A DNA stretch of 45,639 bases, taken from positions 1 to 45,639 of the forward strand of contig JAIXMF010000075.1 of NCBI GenBank assembly GCA_025201365.1, written 5' to 3'. The first letter of the stretch is position 1; each line of letters starts with the position of its first letter. This document shows positions 20,973 to 34,150 of the stretch, piece after piece. A program made the position numbers and the translations under genes. The notes beneath the pieces are model-generated. The model was given only the letters and a program-made list of their open reading frames with translations. It did not search any database and had not been told where the DNA came from. The DNA is from Syncephalis plumigaleata (lineage: Eukaryota; Zoopagomycota; Zoopagomycetes; Zoopagales; Piptocephalidaceae).

Positions 20973-21863
20973 TTAACGCGCTATACTCGGTGTGAGTGTA
21001 CACTTGATCGTATTGCTCGTCTTGTCATTTCTAAGTAGATTGTCAATACCGCCATACTTTCGTAGTTTCATTCGTGCCTCTTCAAGACTAAGTTGTTGTG
21101 ACTGTCTTGTAAGCGTAGCAGTAGCAGCAGATGATAATCCAGTTTGTTGTCCACGAGTGACTACTACTTTTGTATTCCTCGTATTATGTGATACAGCCGA
21201 TGATTTCTTTGTAGATTGCTCACCATAATCAGCATCATCATCGGATATTACAAATGCTACTGCTTCTGCTACTGGTTGATTCATCGATGTTTTCCCTCTT
21301 GATTCATTGCCAAGTTGCTTTCTATACTTCTTGGATCTTTTCCCTTTTAGTCGATAATGAGAGGAACAAGATATAGGCACATTTGTTGCTGTTGCCGTTG
21401 CTGTTGTTGCTAATCGCCATGCTTCCATACCATTATAGCCGATCAGTCCCATTCTCACATAGATACTATCGTTGTTTAGTTTATTACAGAAATTGGAGAC
21501 CGCTTCATTACCACGATCAAGTATCGATAGATGTCTCGTACATTTCGGCCTTGTTTTCAATCTTGTTTCTATATCAGATGATGTTGACGATGATGATATC
21601 GATGAGGCGCGCTGTCTATCTGCATCAATGGTGGTAGGCATTATAGGAATAGTCATTAGATTATCATTGATGGTAATATCGATATCTCTCTTGTTGTTAT
21701 TACTCAATGATGAAGCAATGAATTGAGACGATGCTCGCCAAGAATAATAATACTGCTCTTGTTGTTGTTGATGACATGAACGAGATCTTTGTAATAATAC
21801 ACCATTACCCTTGCGAGACATCTCATCAATTGTAAGAATGCGAAAATAGAATGCAAAGCTCAT
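20973..21863 (-). CDS. Hypothetical low-complexity protein
   Basis: Single uninterrupted frame of 296 residues from ATG 21863; a second Met (MSRKGNG) 14 codons in is also possible. No family recognised. It is Ser/Thr/Gln/Asn-rich with a Gln run (HQQQQEQ), a basic patch (KGKRSKKYRKQ), an acidic bit (SDDDADYGE) and a predicted helix near the C-terminus (SLEEARMKLRKYGGIDNLL). No signal peptide or membrane segment is evident. The length without a stop in AT-rich DNA and the position between spaced genes support a real gene, but an additional exon cannot be ruled out. Confidence 0.55.
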   Translation of the reverse strand: MSFAFYFRILTIDEMSRKGNGVLLQRSRSCHQQQQEQYYYSWRASSQFIASSLSNNNKRDIDITINDNLMTIPIMPTTIDADRQRASSISSSSTSSDIETRLKTRPKCTRHLSILDRGNEAVSNFCNKLNNDSIYVRMGLIGYNGMEAWRLATTATATATNVPISCSSHYRLKGKRSKKYRKQLGNESRGKTSMNQPVAEAVAFVISDDDADYGEQSTKKSSAVSHNTRNTKVVVTRGQQTGLSSAATATLTRQSQQLSLEEARMKLRKYGGIDNLLRNDKTSNTIKCTLTPSIAR

Positions 21864-22440
21864 TCAACAAAATGACCCTATAGTATATTCTCAGTCTTAG
21901 TGACCATCACGCGTGTATATATGTCATCATACTATTGAGATGACACGACGCAATCTAGATAGAGAAGAGAGAAAGAGTACATAAATTGCTATCCCATCTA
22001 ATAGCCGTATACTTTTATAATAGCAAAGTATTCTTTGTATTATTTATTATTGTACATGGGACACTATTAAAAGGAGAGTATTCCAGGACCATAACTTGGC
22101 AACTATCATTCATCGGCTTATTTATTTATTTATTATTACAAAGCACACGTTGATCGTATAGATCGTCTTTTAACTCAATGGAAAACAAATACACGACTAG
22201 TACTTTTTATTCATTATTCCAATAGATGGGTGAATCAAATGATAATAGAAGTGATGAAATAAACAGATAAAACGTAGCATTCAATAGTAGTAATTGAATA
22301 CTACTAGTGTTAAAGAAAATGATTTCCACATCACTACATAACAACTCAATCCTAGATAGAAGAGGAGAGGAAGAGAAAGGAGGAGAAAGAAGGAGAAAGA
22401 GGAGGAGGAGGAGGAAGATGAGAAAAGGAGAGTAGAAAAC
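21864..22440. other. Spacer between hypothetical gene and SF1
   Basis: A 577-bp non-coding stretch, AT-rich, with a long purine run at 22358-22418 just beyond the SF1 stop codon. No gene recognised. Confidence 0.45.
22358..22418. repeat. 61-nt homopurine (GA/GGA) tract
   Basis: Uninterrupted purines on the + strand (pyrimidines on the SF1 coding strand), about 22 nt beyond the SF1 stop, hence within its 3' UTR. Mirror-like GA tracts can adopt triplex (H-DNA) structure; that is only a possibility here. Confidence 0.7.
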
Positions 22441-24717
22441 TTAATAACCTCCAGTGGGTGGAGGAGGAGGCGGAGGTGGATAATCAGATGGGGGTGGCGG
22501 TGGAGGTGGAGGATAATCTGATGATACTGGTGGAGGAGGTGGAGGTGGCGGATAGTTTGCAGCATCTTGCGTAGGATACTCTTGATTATATTGATTTGTT
22601 ACTCCTGCTTCTCCTCCTGCTACTGCAGCTGTTGTATTATTACTGTCTCCTTCTACACCACTTGTACCATAATTGTAACTAGCATCATTTGTATGCCATG
22701 GTTGTTGTGGTGCACCAGTTGCTCCATACTGCTGTTGTGCTTGTTGTGGTTGTGCTGTACCATCTTCACCTGTTGTCTGTCCATAATATCCATTATTGTA
22801 ATAATTGTAATAATCATATTCTATTCATTGATCCATTAGTTAATCCATTACTAATATACATACATACATGTACACATTTGTTATATAAATCTTACCTTGT
22901 TGATAATAATAATTTGATTGATTATTATAATGATGTCCACCTCTTCCTCTTCCTTGATGTGGATGTTGTTGTTGTTGCTGCCATGGTGGTAAAGATGAAT
23001 TGCCACTACCACTACCACCACTACCACGTCCATATCCATCTTCTTGACGTGAACCACCACCACCATATCGATTTTGAGCTGCCCATGGTGGTAGACCACC
23101 ACTAGCACCACTTGCACCTGCTGCTTGACCTGCACCTGGTCCATAATGACCCTAATAGAATATATAAGTTTATACTACTATAACCAGTTATTATTATTAT
23201 TACTTACCGTTGCATTACCACTAGCATCCGTTGATTCACCCAGTTCTGCCATTAGATTATGATATTCAGCATCTAATTTCTGATTCTTCTGTTGAGCATC
23301 TGGATTATTACGATCACGACAATCGCGTGCTGCATGTCCTGCTCCACCACAAATACGACATACGAGATTGGCAGTAAAATTACGCTGTTCTGGACACTCG
23401 TAGCGTCGATGTCCCGTCTGTCCACAATTGAGACATGGCTGATTCTCATCATCACGTAGCGTGCCATTCAACGAGGCCAATTCGCGTAGTTGTGCTCGTT
23501 TCAAATCATTTTGTGCCTCTGGTATCGATACCGCCTTCAATAATAATATTATATATATATATATATCAATAAATAATGACAAATAAACAAGCAAGACTAC
23601 TTACCGTTTCAATGATCTTTTCAATAAGTTTGATGGCTTTCGCCACTTTCTCTGGGGCATCAGCCGATATTAAGCAGTGTAAATCTTCTTCGAGACCATC
23701 ATTCGCCGTGGGCACCTTTCCCTCCTTCACACTGCCCTTACCACGAATACTGATCTTTGCCTTTGATTCTGATTCCATTTTCTTTAGTGTATTACCACGC
23801 GGACCGATAATAAGACCGATAAAGTTAATGTCGGGATAGTCGCGTACGGGAATGTACAGTTTCTCCACTGCTTTACGTGGTCGCTGATAATCTACAGGAG
23901 GTACAAATTGCGGATCCATCTTTTGCGCTTGCTGTACCAGTTTATGTCGTTCATCTTCCAGCTTTTTACGATAACGAAACTCGCGTGTATTAATACGTTT
24001 ACCATCTGTGCCATACACCGGTTCAGGAGAGGGTGATCTATTCATTATAGTATGAGCATGGCTATATATCTAGTTAAGATTCATTGCTTACCGTTTCTCT
24101 CTAGGTACATAATCGCCAGAAGTTAATTTACGACCAATCTCCTCCAATCGTACATAAGCTATTCATTGATGATTAGTAATAATGCTATTGTTCTATTACT
24201 GCTATGACTTACTCAGGAATAAATCTAGTTTCTCTTTAGGAACGGTGCCTGCTAGTGCGGTTGGCATGCCAGGTACGGCAGCCTTCTCATCGGCAGTGGC
24301 CCATCGACTTTTACGCTTACGACCACGACCATCGTCTAATATTATTATATTATATTAAGTATCAATGATATGCTGGTGGAACAGCGTATACCACTCACCT
24401 GTATCGGCTAGTGTACGTTTACTACTTTCTGTGGATTCACCACCATAGGATGAGTTGCTCACATCAAAGCGAGATCCACCATAACTACGCTGGTGATCGT
24501 TATAGGAACGATGATCGCGGGATCGGTCCGAATAGCCTTGATTCGCTTGAACACGCGCCAAGTATCCTTCGTCAGTATCGTGTCTACTACGATGAGACGA
24601 GGTAGGTGGAGGTGGAGGTGGAGGTGGTGCATGCGATGTATCTGCTACACCGTCTCGTTGAGCCAATCGATTGTATCCCAAAGGGATATTATTGGTACCA
24701 GTAGCTCCACGCGACAT
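22441..24717 (-). CDS. SF1: Splicing factor 1 / branchpoint-binding protein
   Basis: Binds the intron branch site with U2AF during early spliceosome assembly. Seven exons: 24399-24717, 24213-24335, 24092-24158, 23605-24037, 23208-23534, 22896-23151, 22441-22820, giving 634 residues. The N-terminus is disordered with a poly-Pro run. Then come the SF1 helix-hairpin region ([34 protein letters not shown]), a SPSPEPVYG phosphorylation-type motif, and a KH domain at about residues 228-310 with the [19 protein letters not shown] loop. A QUA2-like helix precedes two CCHC knuckles, [14 protein letters not shown] and [14 protein letters not shown] (about 348-386). The C-terminus is Gly/Gln/Tyr-rich and ends in three poly-Pro blocks joined by SDY motifs, as in other SF1 proteins. 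The domain order is complete. Confidence 0.95.
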
Positions 24718-24985
24718 GGATCAATATGACTACCTGCTAACTGGTAAATAGAAGAGAGAGAGAGAGAGAGTAGACAAGTAGATTGTTATTATTAAAAAAA
24801 AGAAAGGAAAAGCCTATAGTTGATGATTGATGTGTGTGTGTATTTGTAACCAGCTTCACCTTTTTTCCTAATCGTGTTACTCATTCATTCATTCACTCAC
24901 TCACTCGTTTATATTAATGGTTCAGTAGTGCAAAAATACGAAAGCAATTTATTAACAACAAATACACGCTATAATCGCGCTATCT

Positions 24986-27900
24986 TCATTCATTGGATAA
25001 ACAGTGGACGTGTTCGACTTCCATCACCTTGCCTCGACGTAGTCTACAACCACTAAGTGCACCAGTCAATGGTTTCTTACATGTTCGACATAGAGTTGAC
25101 TCGGTAACTAGTACACCACCCACTGCACTGATTCTTGTCGCGTAATCAATAGTAGCCTATAGTAACAATAATCATATTAGTTATTACTCGTTATTAGTAA
25201 CTATTCATTATTACCTTATTCAATTCTGCATGAGCTAGTGCTCGTAGTAATTGTAATTCTCTAGAAGTGCCGGTACTTTTTCGTATTGCTTGTATCAGGA
25301 ATCCTGTCATAATATCTGCCGACCAATAATCAGGAATAGAATGTAATGTCTATACAACAACAACATAACAGTCAGCATAAGAATAAAGAATGTGTAATAT
25401 AATGTAGTTACTCACCTCGATGGCATCAAGTGATTGACTGAAACATGTTAATAGACGAGTGACATTAACCTCTTGTTGTCTAATTCATTATAGATTCAGT
25501 ATCATTACTAACAAGTCAAATGAATCTAATAAATAACTTACGGTGGTGATTGTTGCAAGTAAATGTTCAACAGTGTAGTAAACATTAATTGATTGTCACG
25601 CGTTATAACAATACCATCTGATTGAAGTGAGAATGTGCCACCACAATGACAGAATAGTTCAGCACCCACACAGTCATCCAGTTTATCTACTAATAATCGA
25701 AGTGATTCCTCGAACCTATCCAACTATTATCATTATTGAATAACAGTTATTAGATAGTTATTATTATCTCATTTCATTTCTAATAATTACCTTAGCTAAT
25801 ACAACACATGCTTCTATACTGTAAAGGTCAATACGTGATAATGATTTTAGTACAGTTTCTGGATTGTATAGTGTTGATGTCTCCAGGAATTGTAATAGTC
25901 TAGTACGCATTTGTGCTTGTGGTGTTGTTTGTTTTTGAAGGAATGCAGCGAAATACAACTTTTCATCAGTTGATTGTGCCTGCTTAAATGTATTTACTTT
26001 ATGATAATGATAGTTAACAATGAGTATACTATTGGAATGATACGCGTCACTTACATAACTCTTCTTGATATTCTGATGTGCATAATTCGCCTAATCGTTC
26101 AATGTAGATATCTGCCAATGCATCATGATGAATGGGATCGGTGGTACGTCGTACTAGGACAAGATGCTCGAGGAAATCGACTAGACCTGCCATGCCGTAT
26201 TGTCGTACCATTGAAAGCATCGATTGATCGCTAAGTGGTCCATCAGGCATAGCTTGTAATTGACACAACATCTATTCATGTAGATGAATAAATGAATAAC
26301 ATATATGTATATGTATATGTATATATGATGCATACCTTAATACCCATGGATGTGTCTTTCGATAATATCCACGGTGTAAATGTTTGTAATAAGGAGGCAT
26401 CCTTTGATGCAAGTAATGTATCTGTAAATTCTTGTAAACCACCAAATGATGGATCTACTAATTCTCCATTGGCAATACTGGAATAGAATGATTGTATTAG
26501 TAGTGGTAGTAGCAATATACATATAGTCATCTATTTACCTTTGCCATAATACCATAGCATCATAGAGACGATGCTGTGATTTATACAGTAATGATAGAGC
26601 ATAGTGTTGCTATCAATGTAGATATAAGTAAATGTACTAGTATTTGACAAACAATAGCACTTACATCACGTTCCTTCAACCATTGCTCACATGCTTCCAC
26701 TTGACAATTGTTATCCTCTCTGAGTAAACGTAATAATCCAGCTGGATCAAGTTCCGTATATAATCTTAATAGTAATGTATCCAGATCCTAGTTGTCATGT
26801 TTATATTAATAATAGTTTAAGTATCATTATCATCATTATCATCTACTTACTTCGGTAAATTCACCCGCTGGTACTCCTCCGCTTTCTTTACACAATTTAA
26901 GATATCGAAGTAGCATTTCATAAGCATTGCTAATGTAGGTCTTTTCTAACATTTTGTCACCGGCACTATTAAATGCTGCCAATTGCTTTTCAACTAGATT
27001 GAATAGAATTAATCAACCATCCTAGATCATTATTTCTTCCTTTTCTTCTATGCTGCCTACCAATATGATGTATGTTTTGTAATGATTGAACTTGCTGCTG
27101 TATATCCTGCTCCATAGGTAGATGATAGTAGCGTAGACTTAGATTAGGGAAAAAGTTGACCAATAGACGAGGATCTAGCTCGCCTTTACGGAAATAGCCT
27201 AATGCATCGTCAAATAGCGTTTCACCCAAGCAAATGAGACCCGCTTTACGATAGATGTAGAGTAGGCCCATTGACTAATGACATCGATACTGTAAGTAGA
27301 CATCTATCTATATTGACATCAGTATACTTACCTTATCCAATCCATCTGTTTCACGACTAGCTAAATGATGTTCCAACAAGACAATACCTTCTTCAATACG
27401 ATTACTATCTAAGTAGTGATCAACCTAGACAACATACGATATCATAATCATTGTTATTATTACAATAGTATTACATTTTGTTTTTTGCTTTAATAATTAC
27501 CTGCTCAATAATGGATTCTGTAACAAGTGCTGTAACGATATCGGGTCCAACAAAGAATAGTCGCTCACAAGTGGATACTGCATCGGTGGCATCTCTATCG
27601 GGACGTGCCAATTTACGTGCCAGATTAGTATGGCTCATGATCATACCCGGTGAAAATAAGAGTGAGCGTGGTTGTGGCTGTTTTACATCAATCGTTTGAA
27701 TGAGCCGTTGTTGATCCATCTGATGTACTGTAATGGTATTGTTACGTAATAGCGTTATAATATACGGTGAGTTGTACACTAATAATATAATGAATCAGCA
27801 ATGACAACGAGTATATAGTAGCGTATACAACTATACTTACCAATGGATCTTGGATAACTAGGCCATTCCAGTGTACCGCGAGTAGGTTCACCACTACTTG

Positions 27901-29122
27901 AAATAAATATACCTAGACTGGAATGTAATCAGATATCAAGTTAATGAATATAACCATCTAATACTAGTAATTGTAATTGTAATTGTAAAGGATATAAGTT
28001 GATGTGGCAGCACTTGTTAACAAGTATTCAGCATCATTAATCGAAGTGATGATCGGTTTCGTGGTTCCTGATAGACTACGATTTGATGTATCACGCGATG
28101 CTGACTGTGTAATTGGCATGATAGGTACTACCTCACCACGCTCCATATCCATAAGGAAATAGTCATTATTATCAGCAAAGCAGATGGAGTTGCCTGCCAT
28201 ACATAAAATGGATACACTGTCGGATAAGGTAAACTCCTATACTCGATGATGATGATCATGATAAACGCGTTAATAACTATTATATATCAAATGGTGATTG
28301 CTTACCTTAACCATCACTAGATCCATGGAGAGTCGATACAATTGAATGGAACGACGTTTTGCCACACAAATACGAACGGTATTACGTGGACTAGCCGAGG
28401 AAGGTGGTGGCGGGTCAATGTAGAAGCAAGTAATGCCTTTCAATGTCGATATTACTTCAGATGGAAATACCGTCAAATTGGGAAGACTATAGAATGAGAG
28501 TGCCGAGTCTAATCAGATGCATGCATACATGCATATACATATATGTAGGTGAATAATCTACTACAAATGCTGCAAATGATAACTCACCACAAAATACCAC
28601 CAATTTACGTAGATGAGGTAGAGCAACTAGTCGTTCAATACGTCGATTAGATCCCACATTACATCGTTGTACTATTTGAGATCGCGGTAATGCCATTGTA
28701 TCCTGTATCGTATATGACAATAGAGATAAGTAATAGTAGTAGCAGCAGTAGTAGTAGTAGTATAATGGCAACTTACATCGGATGCATGACCACTATGACT
28801 GATATCGACTCGTTCATTAAGTATCACTTGTATAATGCAGCCATCTGATGTGCCTAGGAATATCGTGTTCTCTACAAACAAATATTATAGATATATGCAT
28901 GTACATGTATTATGTATATATATATTGTTATCGTATAAGCTTACCCCATACTTCGGCACATTCCACAGTAGGTTTTAAATTCGTATTGACAGAAGGAGAA
29001 CGCGATAAACTACCCAGACGACGTTGTATGCTACCTTCACTGGTAGATGGACGTGGTGCCACACTACTCTCCAACTGAAGACCTGCAATCAACGGACGTA
29101 GATGAAATAAGGGACGATCCAT
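24986..29122 (-). CDS. CORVET/HOPS subunit of the Vps3/TGFBRAP1/Vps39 family
   Basis: Endolysosomal tethering-complex subunit that binds Rab GTPases on endosomes or vacuoles. Nineteen phase-consistent exons span the locus (first 28945-29122, last 24986-25156), giving about 992 residues, the usual family size. An N-terminal CNH beta-propeller starts ENTIFLGTSDGCIIQ and includes IFISSSGEPTRGTLEWPSYP. It is followed by Vps39_1-like and clathrin-type helical repeats (SMGLLYIYRKAGLICLGETL; DLDTLLLRLYTELDPAGLL). The end is a Vps39_2 zinc-binding tail: IPDYWSADIMTGFL, then CRTCKKPLTG and VEHVHC. The tail and propeller read most like TGFBRAP1/Vps3, but Vps39 is not excluded. Exon 5 ends in a TTGTAA microsatellite coding YNYNYNY beside the donor. 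Exon 15 uses an AAG acceptor chosen by phase. Confidence 0.88.
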
Positions 29123-29672
29123 ACTGACACGTTCTACCGAATAAACGAGATGACTGACTGACTAACTAACCAACTAATATTGCTGTTGTTGTTGTAGATA
29201 GGATAGACAAAGATTGATGAATTATAAAGGGTTCTTCACCACTGCTGTTATACTAGTAGTAGCACTTCTAATATATACCATAGATACAGCAGTAGAGTAG
29301 TGTAACTAATCTAGTAAATAGACAGACGACAAGTCTTGAGATAAACCAAGAAAAAAGTAATAGTATCGTTAGGGTATAACAAGTAGTAGAGTAAGAATAA
29401 TCAATATTGAGCGGTATATATGCGATATCTTATTGTTGCTATTCCATATTACAACACGATTGGTACATCCATTCTAGGAGGAAATCAACAGAAAGGAATG
29501 CTTGTTTGTGTGTGTGGAACGAATAGAGAGAGAGAAGCATTTCAATGTCAATCGCGTTATGAATTGAATGAGTGGATATCAAACCTTTACTTTCCTTTAT
29601 ACTCTCCTCACATCTCTAGCCTACTATTAATAACTATACACTATCGCTATTGTCCCTTAGGGTAACACTACT
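29123..29672. promoter_or_regulatory. Divergent spacer between Vps3-like gene and SEC6
   Basis: A 550-bp spacer between outward-pointing start codons of two vesicle-tethering genes, presumably a bidirectional promoter. AT-rich, no specific element recognised. Confidence 0.5.
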
Positions 29673-31950
29673 ATGGCTGCTGTAGATGAAGCACATAGGG
29701 ATGCAGCTGTAGCTCGTCTCAAGGATATGCTACGTCATCCTGATGACTTGGAAATCAAAGTCAACATTCTACGTCGACGTATGATGCAGGAGAAAGCGAC
29801 TATTGATGCTCAGCTGAAGAGCGGTGCTCAGGCACATTTCGACGGTGTACAACGCGGACTCGGTTTATTACGCGAGGCTACAGAACGGTCTGACGCACTA
29901 CAACGACAGTTGAAGACGGCGTCTGAACAACGCTTTGGTACGCAAGAGTTATCGCAACATTATGATTCCATTAATCAGGTAAGCAACACCATAATCATCT
30001 ATTAATATTGATTAATGACGAGATGATTCTTATTATTATTAGATATCGCGTATTCACGAGAATATGAATAAGGCGAAACAACTCGTAGAAAAGTTCCGTG
30101 TACTTGATGCGCAATTGGCCGATGCCACCGGTTACTTCGAGGAGATTAATCGAACGGGACAGGTGGCTGGACCGGAGATCTTACAGCTACACTATCGTGT
30201 GTCGCGTCTAGAAGCATTTCGCGACTCGGTCATGCGTGATAGTCAGACGGTGTCGCGCGATACGTTACGTGCCTTGCAAAGTGCCTTTGAAAGCCTGGAT
30301 GGATTATGCGAGGATTTCGCGCAATTCTTCTGGGCTATCGTGTCAAGTCTATTGGATTACGCGGCGAACAAAGACGGTGCTGTGATCATTAGTGTGGCAA
30401 AAGTGGTAGAGGCAGAGGAGGCAGCAGACGCTAAGGCACTCGAGTTGTGGCGGAACGAGCAACCCGAGCCGAATCCAAATCCAGCCGATGGACCTGCACC
30501 TAAAGCATGGCGTGAGATGTTGTTTAAAGTGTTAAAGGAACAGGTGGAGAATCAATACGCGCAATGGGAGGAACGATTCGTGAGCGATCCGTTTGCCGCG
30601 TTAGAAGAGACCGATTTCATTGTGGACGATTTGTCATTGGTATTCGACGAGGTGGTGCCGCGTTTCCCCAAGAAATACAAGATATTCCCGTTTTTTACAC
30701 TCGAGTATCATCAACAATTAGCGCGACACTTGGCACGTATCGCGTCACTCGATCTCGATGCAGGACAAATTCTACGCTTGCTACGCTGGACGCGTGAATA
30801 CTACGCGAATATGAAGAAACAACTTGGTATTGCGGAAAAGATACTGCAACCCAAGTTGCTCGAGGGACAAGAGGAGACATTGATCAAGGATTATCTACGA
30901 TTGGTACGAGCGAAACTAGACGAATGGATGCATAATCTGGTGAAAGCAGGTGCCAAGGATTTCTCCGAGCGTGACAAGGCACCCGAAGTCGACATGGATG
31001 GCACGTACGGTATCGGTGCCTCTGTTATTATATTCCAAATGATCAACGAGCAAATCGAAGTAGCCACCGAGTCTAATCGTGGTAATATTCTAGCGGATGT
31101 AGTAGTGGAATGTGCGGGCGCATTGAAAACAACGCAAGAATCATGGACGAAGCTACTGGGCAAAGAGTTGAAAAACTATCTAAGCGACAAAGAAATGCCT
31201 GATGGTCTGGTGGACTACATCATGGCCCTATCGAATGAGCAACTACGATGTGTGGAGTTTTGCGAATCCATCACCGAGCGTTCCTCTGGTATGGTGAATG
31301 CGAAATACGCGGAACGTATTAACACAGCCATGGAGAATGCACTCACCGGATTCCTTGATGTTGGCAAGTTTGGCGTCGACTGTCTCATCGAAGTGATGCT
31401 ACGCGATATGAATCCCACATTTGACCAACTATTCTGTCAAGCATGGTACGAGGATGATCTGTGCGGATTACTCATTGCCACGCTGGATGACTATTGCGGT
31501 GATTTCCGTGCACATATGAAAGAGTATCTATTCCGCGATCTAATGGACAAGACACTCGATCGATTCCTAGCGGAATACCTGCGTGGACCGCGTAACAAAG
31601 AAGCGATACTGCACATGCCAGAGATGGACGATCGTATGCAGGACGACCTTAGTAAGATGTACGACTTTTTCTCCCAGTATTTCAGTCACGATCGAATGGG
31701 CGAGGCCTTTATGCCAATCGACGCATTACGCCTATTTGTTACGGCACCACCGGAACACATGGCCGAGGAATACGTGCAAATACGTAATGGCTATCCTGAC
31801 ACGCCATTATGGCTTGCAGAGAAGATTGTCGCGAAACGAGATGATATCGAAAAGCCACAAGGCAAGGAAATCCTAGACGTGATCAAGAAGACGGCGGGTA
31901 AGCCATCCGAACAAGTGACGACTGTATTCGGACGAATGAAGAAGAAATAG
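29673..31950 (+). CDS. SEC6: Exocyst complex subunit Sec6/EXOC3
   Basis: Core exocyst subunit that tethers secretory vesicles to the plasma membrane at sites of polarised growth. Two exons, 29673-29978 and 30043-31950, give 737 residues, close to fungal Sec6. An N-terminal coiled-coil region (AVARLKDMLRHPDDLEIKV; ISRIHENMNKAKQLVEKF) is followed by the helical Sec6 body: KVVEAEEAADAKALELW, a Pro-rich loop, FFTLEYHQQLARHLA, LLRWTREYYANMKKQLG, and a C-terminal part with VGKFGVDCLIEVMLRDMN and DLMDKTLDRFLAEYLRG. It ends KKK. The coding region is noticeably more GC-rich than its neighbours, which is common for highly expressed genes and not evidence of transfer. Confidence 0.92.
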
Positions 31951-32216
31951 GTTTACGCTTTGTATCATATACACGACATATATTAGTAATAAACAATGTT
32001 GATGTCAACATAGTAGACGAGAATAGTCATGGAAATTCACGTGAATATTTTAATGGTATTATTAATATGCATATTACAATTGACGTGTTACTAATATGAC
32101 GCATTCTTCAATTACTATCACTCTCTATCTTCCTTTCCACTCCTTTTACTTTATATTACACCACTATTGTACTTTCATCTTTTATTGTATCCAGGCAAGG
32201 TATAGTCATAGCCAAA

Positions 32217-34150
32217 ATGCCACTTACTATCACTACACACGACGGTCAATTGTATGCGGTAGAGCTTGAATTGGCCACTACCGTTGAGAATCTTCAACTA
32301 GTTGTCGAGATTGAGGTAATTGTTAATGAGTAGGTCTACAAACTACAAGACGCTATAACTATTTGTTTATATTGTAATTAGTCAGGTGTACCGGTAGCTG
32401 AACAACGTCTAATACATCACGGACAAGCACTATCGGACCCGACAAAAACACTACGCGAATTAGGTATTGAACAAGATGATGTTATTATCTTGGAACGACA
32501 GTCACCTTCATCTGGACAACAGCAGCAACAACAGCAACCACCACCACCATATAGTACGCATACACCCACTAGTATTGGTAGTCAAGGACAACAAGTCAAT
32601 CCTGAACTAATGCGACAACACGTACTAAGTGATCCACGATTACTACAACAATTACGAGCGGTAAGTTGAATCAAGTTTGCAACGATATAAAGTTGAATAG
32701 CGTGAATTGATTTGACGTGCATACTCTGATATTGATAGGCACAACCTGAACTAGCGAATGCAGTCAATAATCCACAACAATTCGCGCAACTTATTAGTAA
32801 TATGGAACAGGAGCGTAGACAAGCAGTTGCTACACGTCAACGGGAAATCGTAAGTGATATTGACGTCAGTAGTATACTGGATACTCATTATCGATTAGAT
32901 GTCACTTAATGCTGATCCATTCGATGTGGAAGCACAACGTCGTATTGAAGAAGCCATTAGACAGGAGAATGTCTTGTCTAACATGGAAGCAGCCCTAGAA
33001 TATAATCCAGAATCATTTGGTGTAGTAAGTATAGGAGACTAGTCATGATGATGATGATGATGATCTAATCGTAGATTAATATTCGATAACCAATTAGGTG
33101 CATATGCTTTATGTGAATATGGAAGTTAATGGACATCCTATGAAGGCATTTGTCGATTCAGGTGCTCAAGTTACCATTAGTACGTATATATATATATATA
33201 TGTGTGTGTAGCTTGTTTATCATCATGTCTTCTAACATGTCATTCCCTAATCATTGTCACTAGTGAGTCCGGAATGTGCCGCTGCTTGTGGGTAAGTAAA
33301 TGTTGTCGTTGTTGAGTATTACGAACAATAGTAGACTGATATAGACGTGCATCATTCGTGAACACACTCTAGATTAATGCGTCTACTCGATACTCGATTT
33401 GGAGGCTTAGCCAAAGGAGTTGGTTCAGCCAAGATTCTAGGACGTGTGCATTCAGCTCAGATCCGATTAGATGGCGATTTGTACCTGCCATGTTCATTCA
33501 CCATTGTAGAGGTAAGTAGGCGAGTATACATTTCATAGAATACAGTAGAATAATTGTATAATCAATTGTGTATAGGGTAAAAGTGTTGATTTACTATTTG
33601 GACTTGACATGTTAAAGCGTCATCAGGTAATGTATTCTTATTGTTATTGTAATGCTAATGACTAATGGTAATGATGATAGGCATGTATCGATTTAAGTAA
33701 GAATGCACTGGTCATTGCAGGTAGAGAAATACCATTCTTGGCCGAGCATGAAGTACCGGAAGCCTCTAGGGTTGGAGGAGGTTTCGGTGAAATGGAGGAA
33801 GCACTCAAGGAGAGTGCCGAGAGTAGTAAACCACCCGCCGCGTCTAGTACAAATCCATTCAGAAATAGTGGCAAGTCAATTGTATTACACTAGATGATGA
33901 GTACTAACAAGTGATCTATTGTATACATGTCAATATAGGTTCATCATCACAGGCGACATCATCGACTACATCTGCTACCACTAGTACTCAAGCGAATAGG
34001 ACATCTGCACCATCTGCTACTCCTACTTTCCCTGAGGAAGCTATCACGACACTTACTAGTCTTGGTATATCACGAGAACAAGCTATTCAAGCATTGGAGG
34101 CATGTGATGGCAATGTAGAAATGGCAGCCAGTTTCCTCTTTGGCAGTTGA
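32217..34150 (+). CDS. DDI1: Ubiquitin shuttle and aspartyl protease Ddi1
   Basis: Carries ubiquitinated cargo to the proteasome and has a retroviral-like protease domain. Ten exons: 32217-32315, 32382-32660, 32739-32849, 32899-33024, 33098-33179, 33264-33291, 33373-33511, 33576-33626, 33681-33867, 33939-34150, giving 437 residues. An N-terminal ubiquitin-like domain ([17 protein letters not shown]...) is followed by a Gln/Pro linker, the HDD helical region ([19 protein letters not shown]), the protease domain with active-site [10 protein letters not shown], then [10 protein letters not shown] and [13 protein letters not shown], and a C-terminal UBA domain (ALTSLG-type, here [20 protein letters not shown]). 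All domains are intact. The donor of the last intron is uncertain: GTGGCA at 33868 keeps the frame, but GTACAA or GTAGTA a little upstream would too, changing only the Ser-rich linker. Confidence 0.95.

Noticed and set aside
22567-23105. + strand frames rich in Cys, Val and His opposite SF1
   Set aside because: They are antisense shadows of the Gly/Gln/Pro-rich repeats of the SF1 tail.
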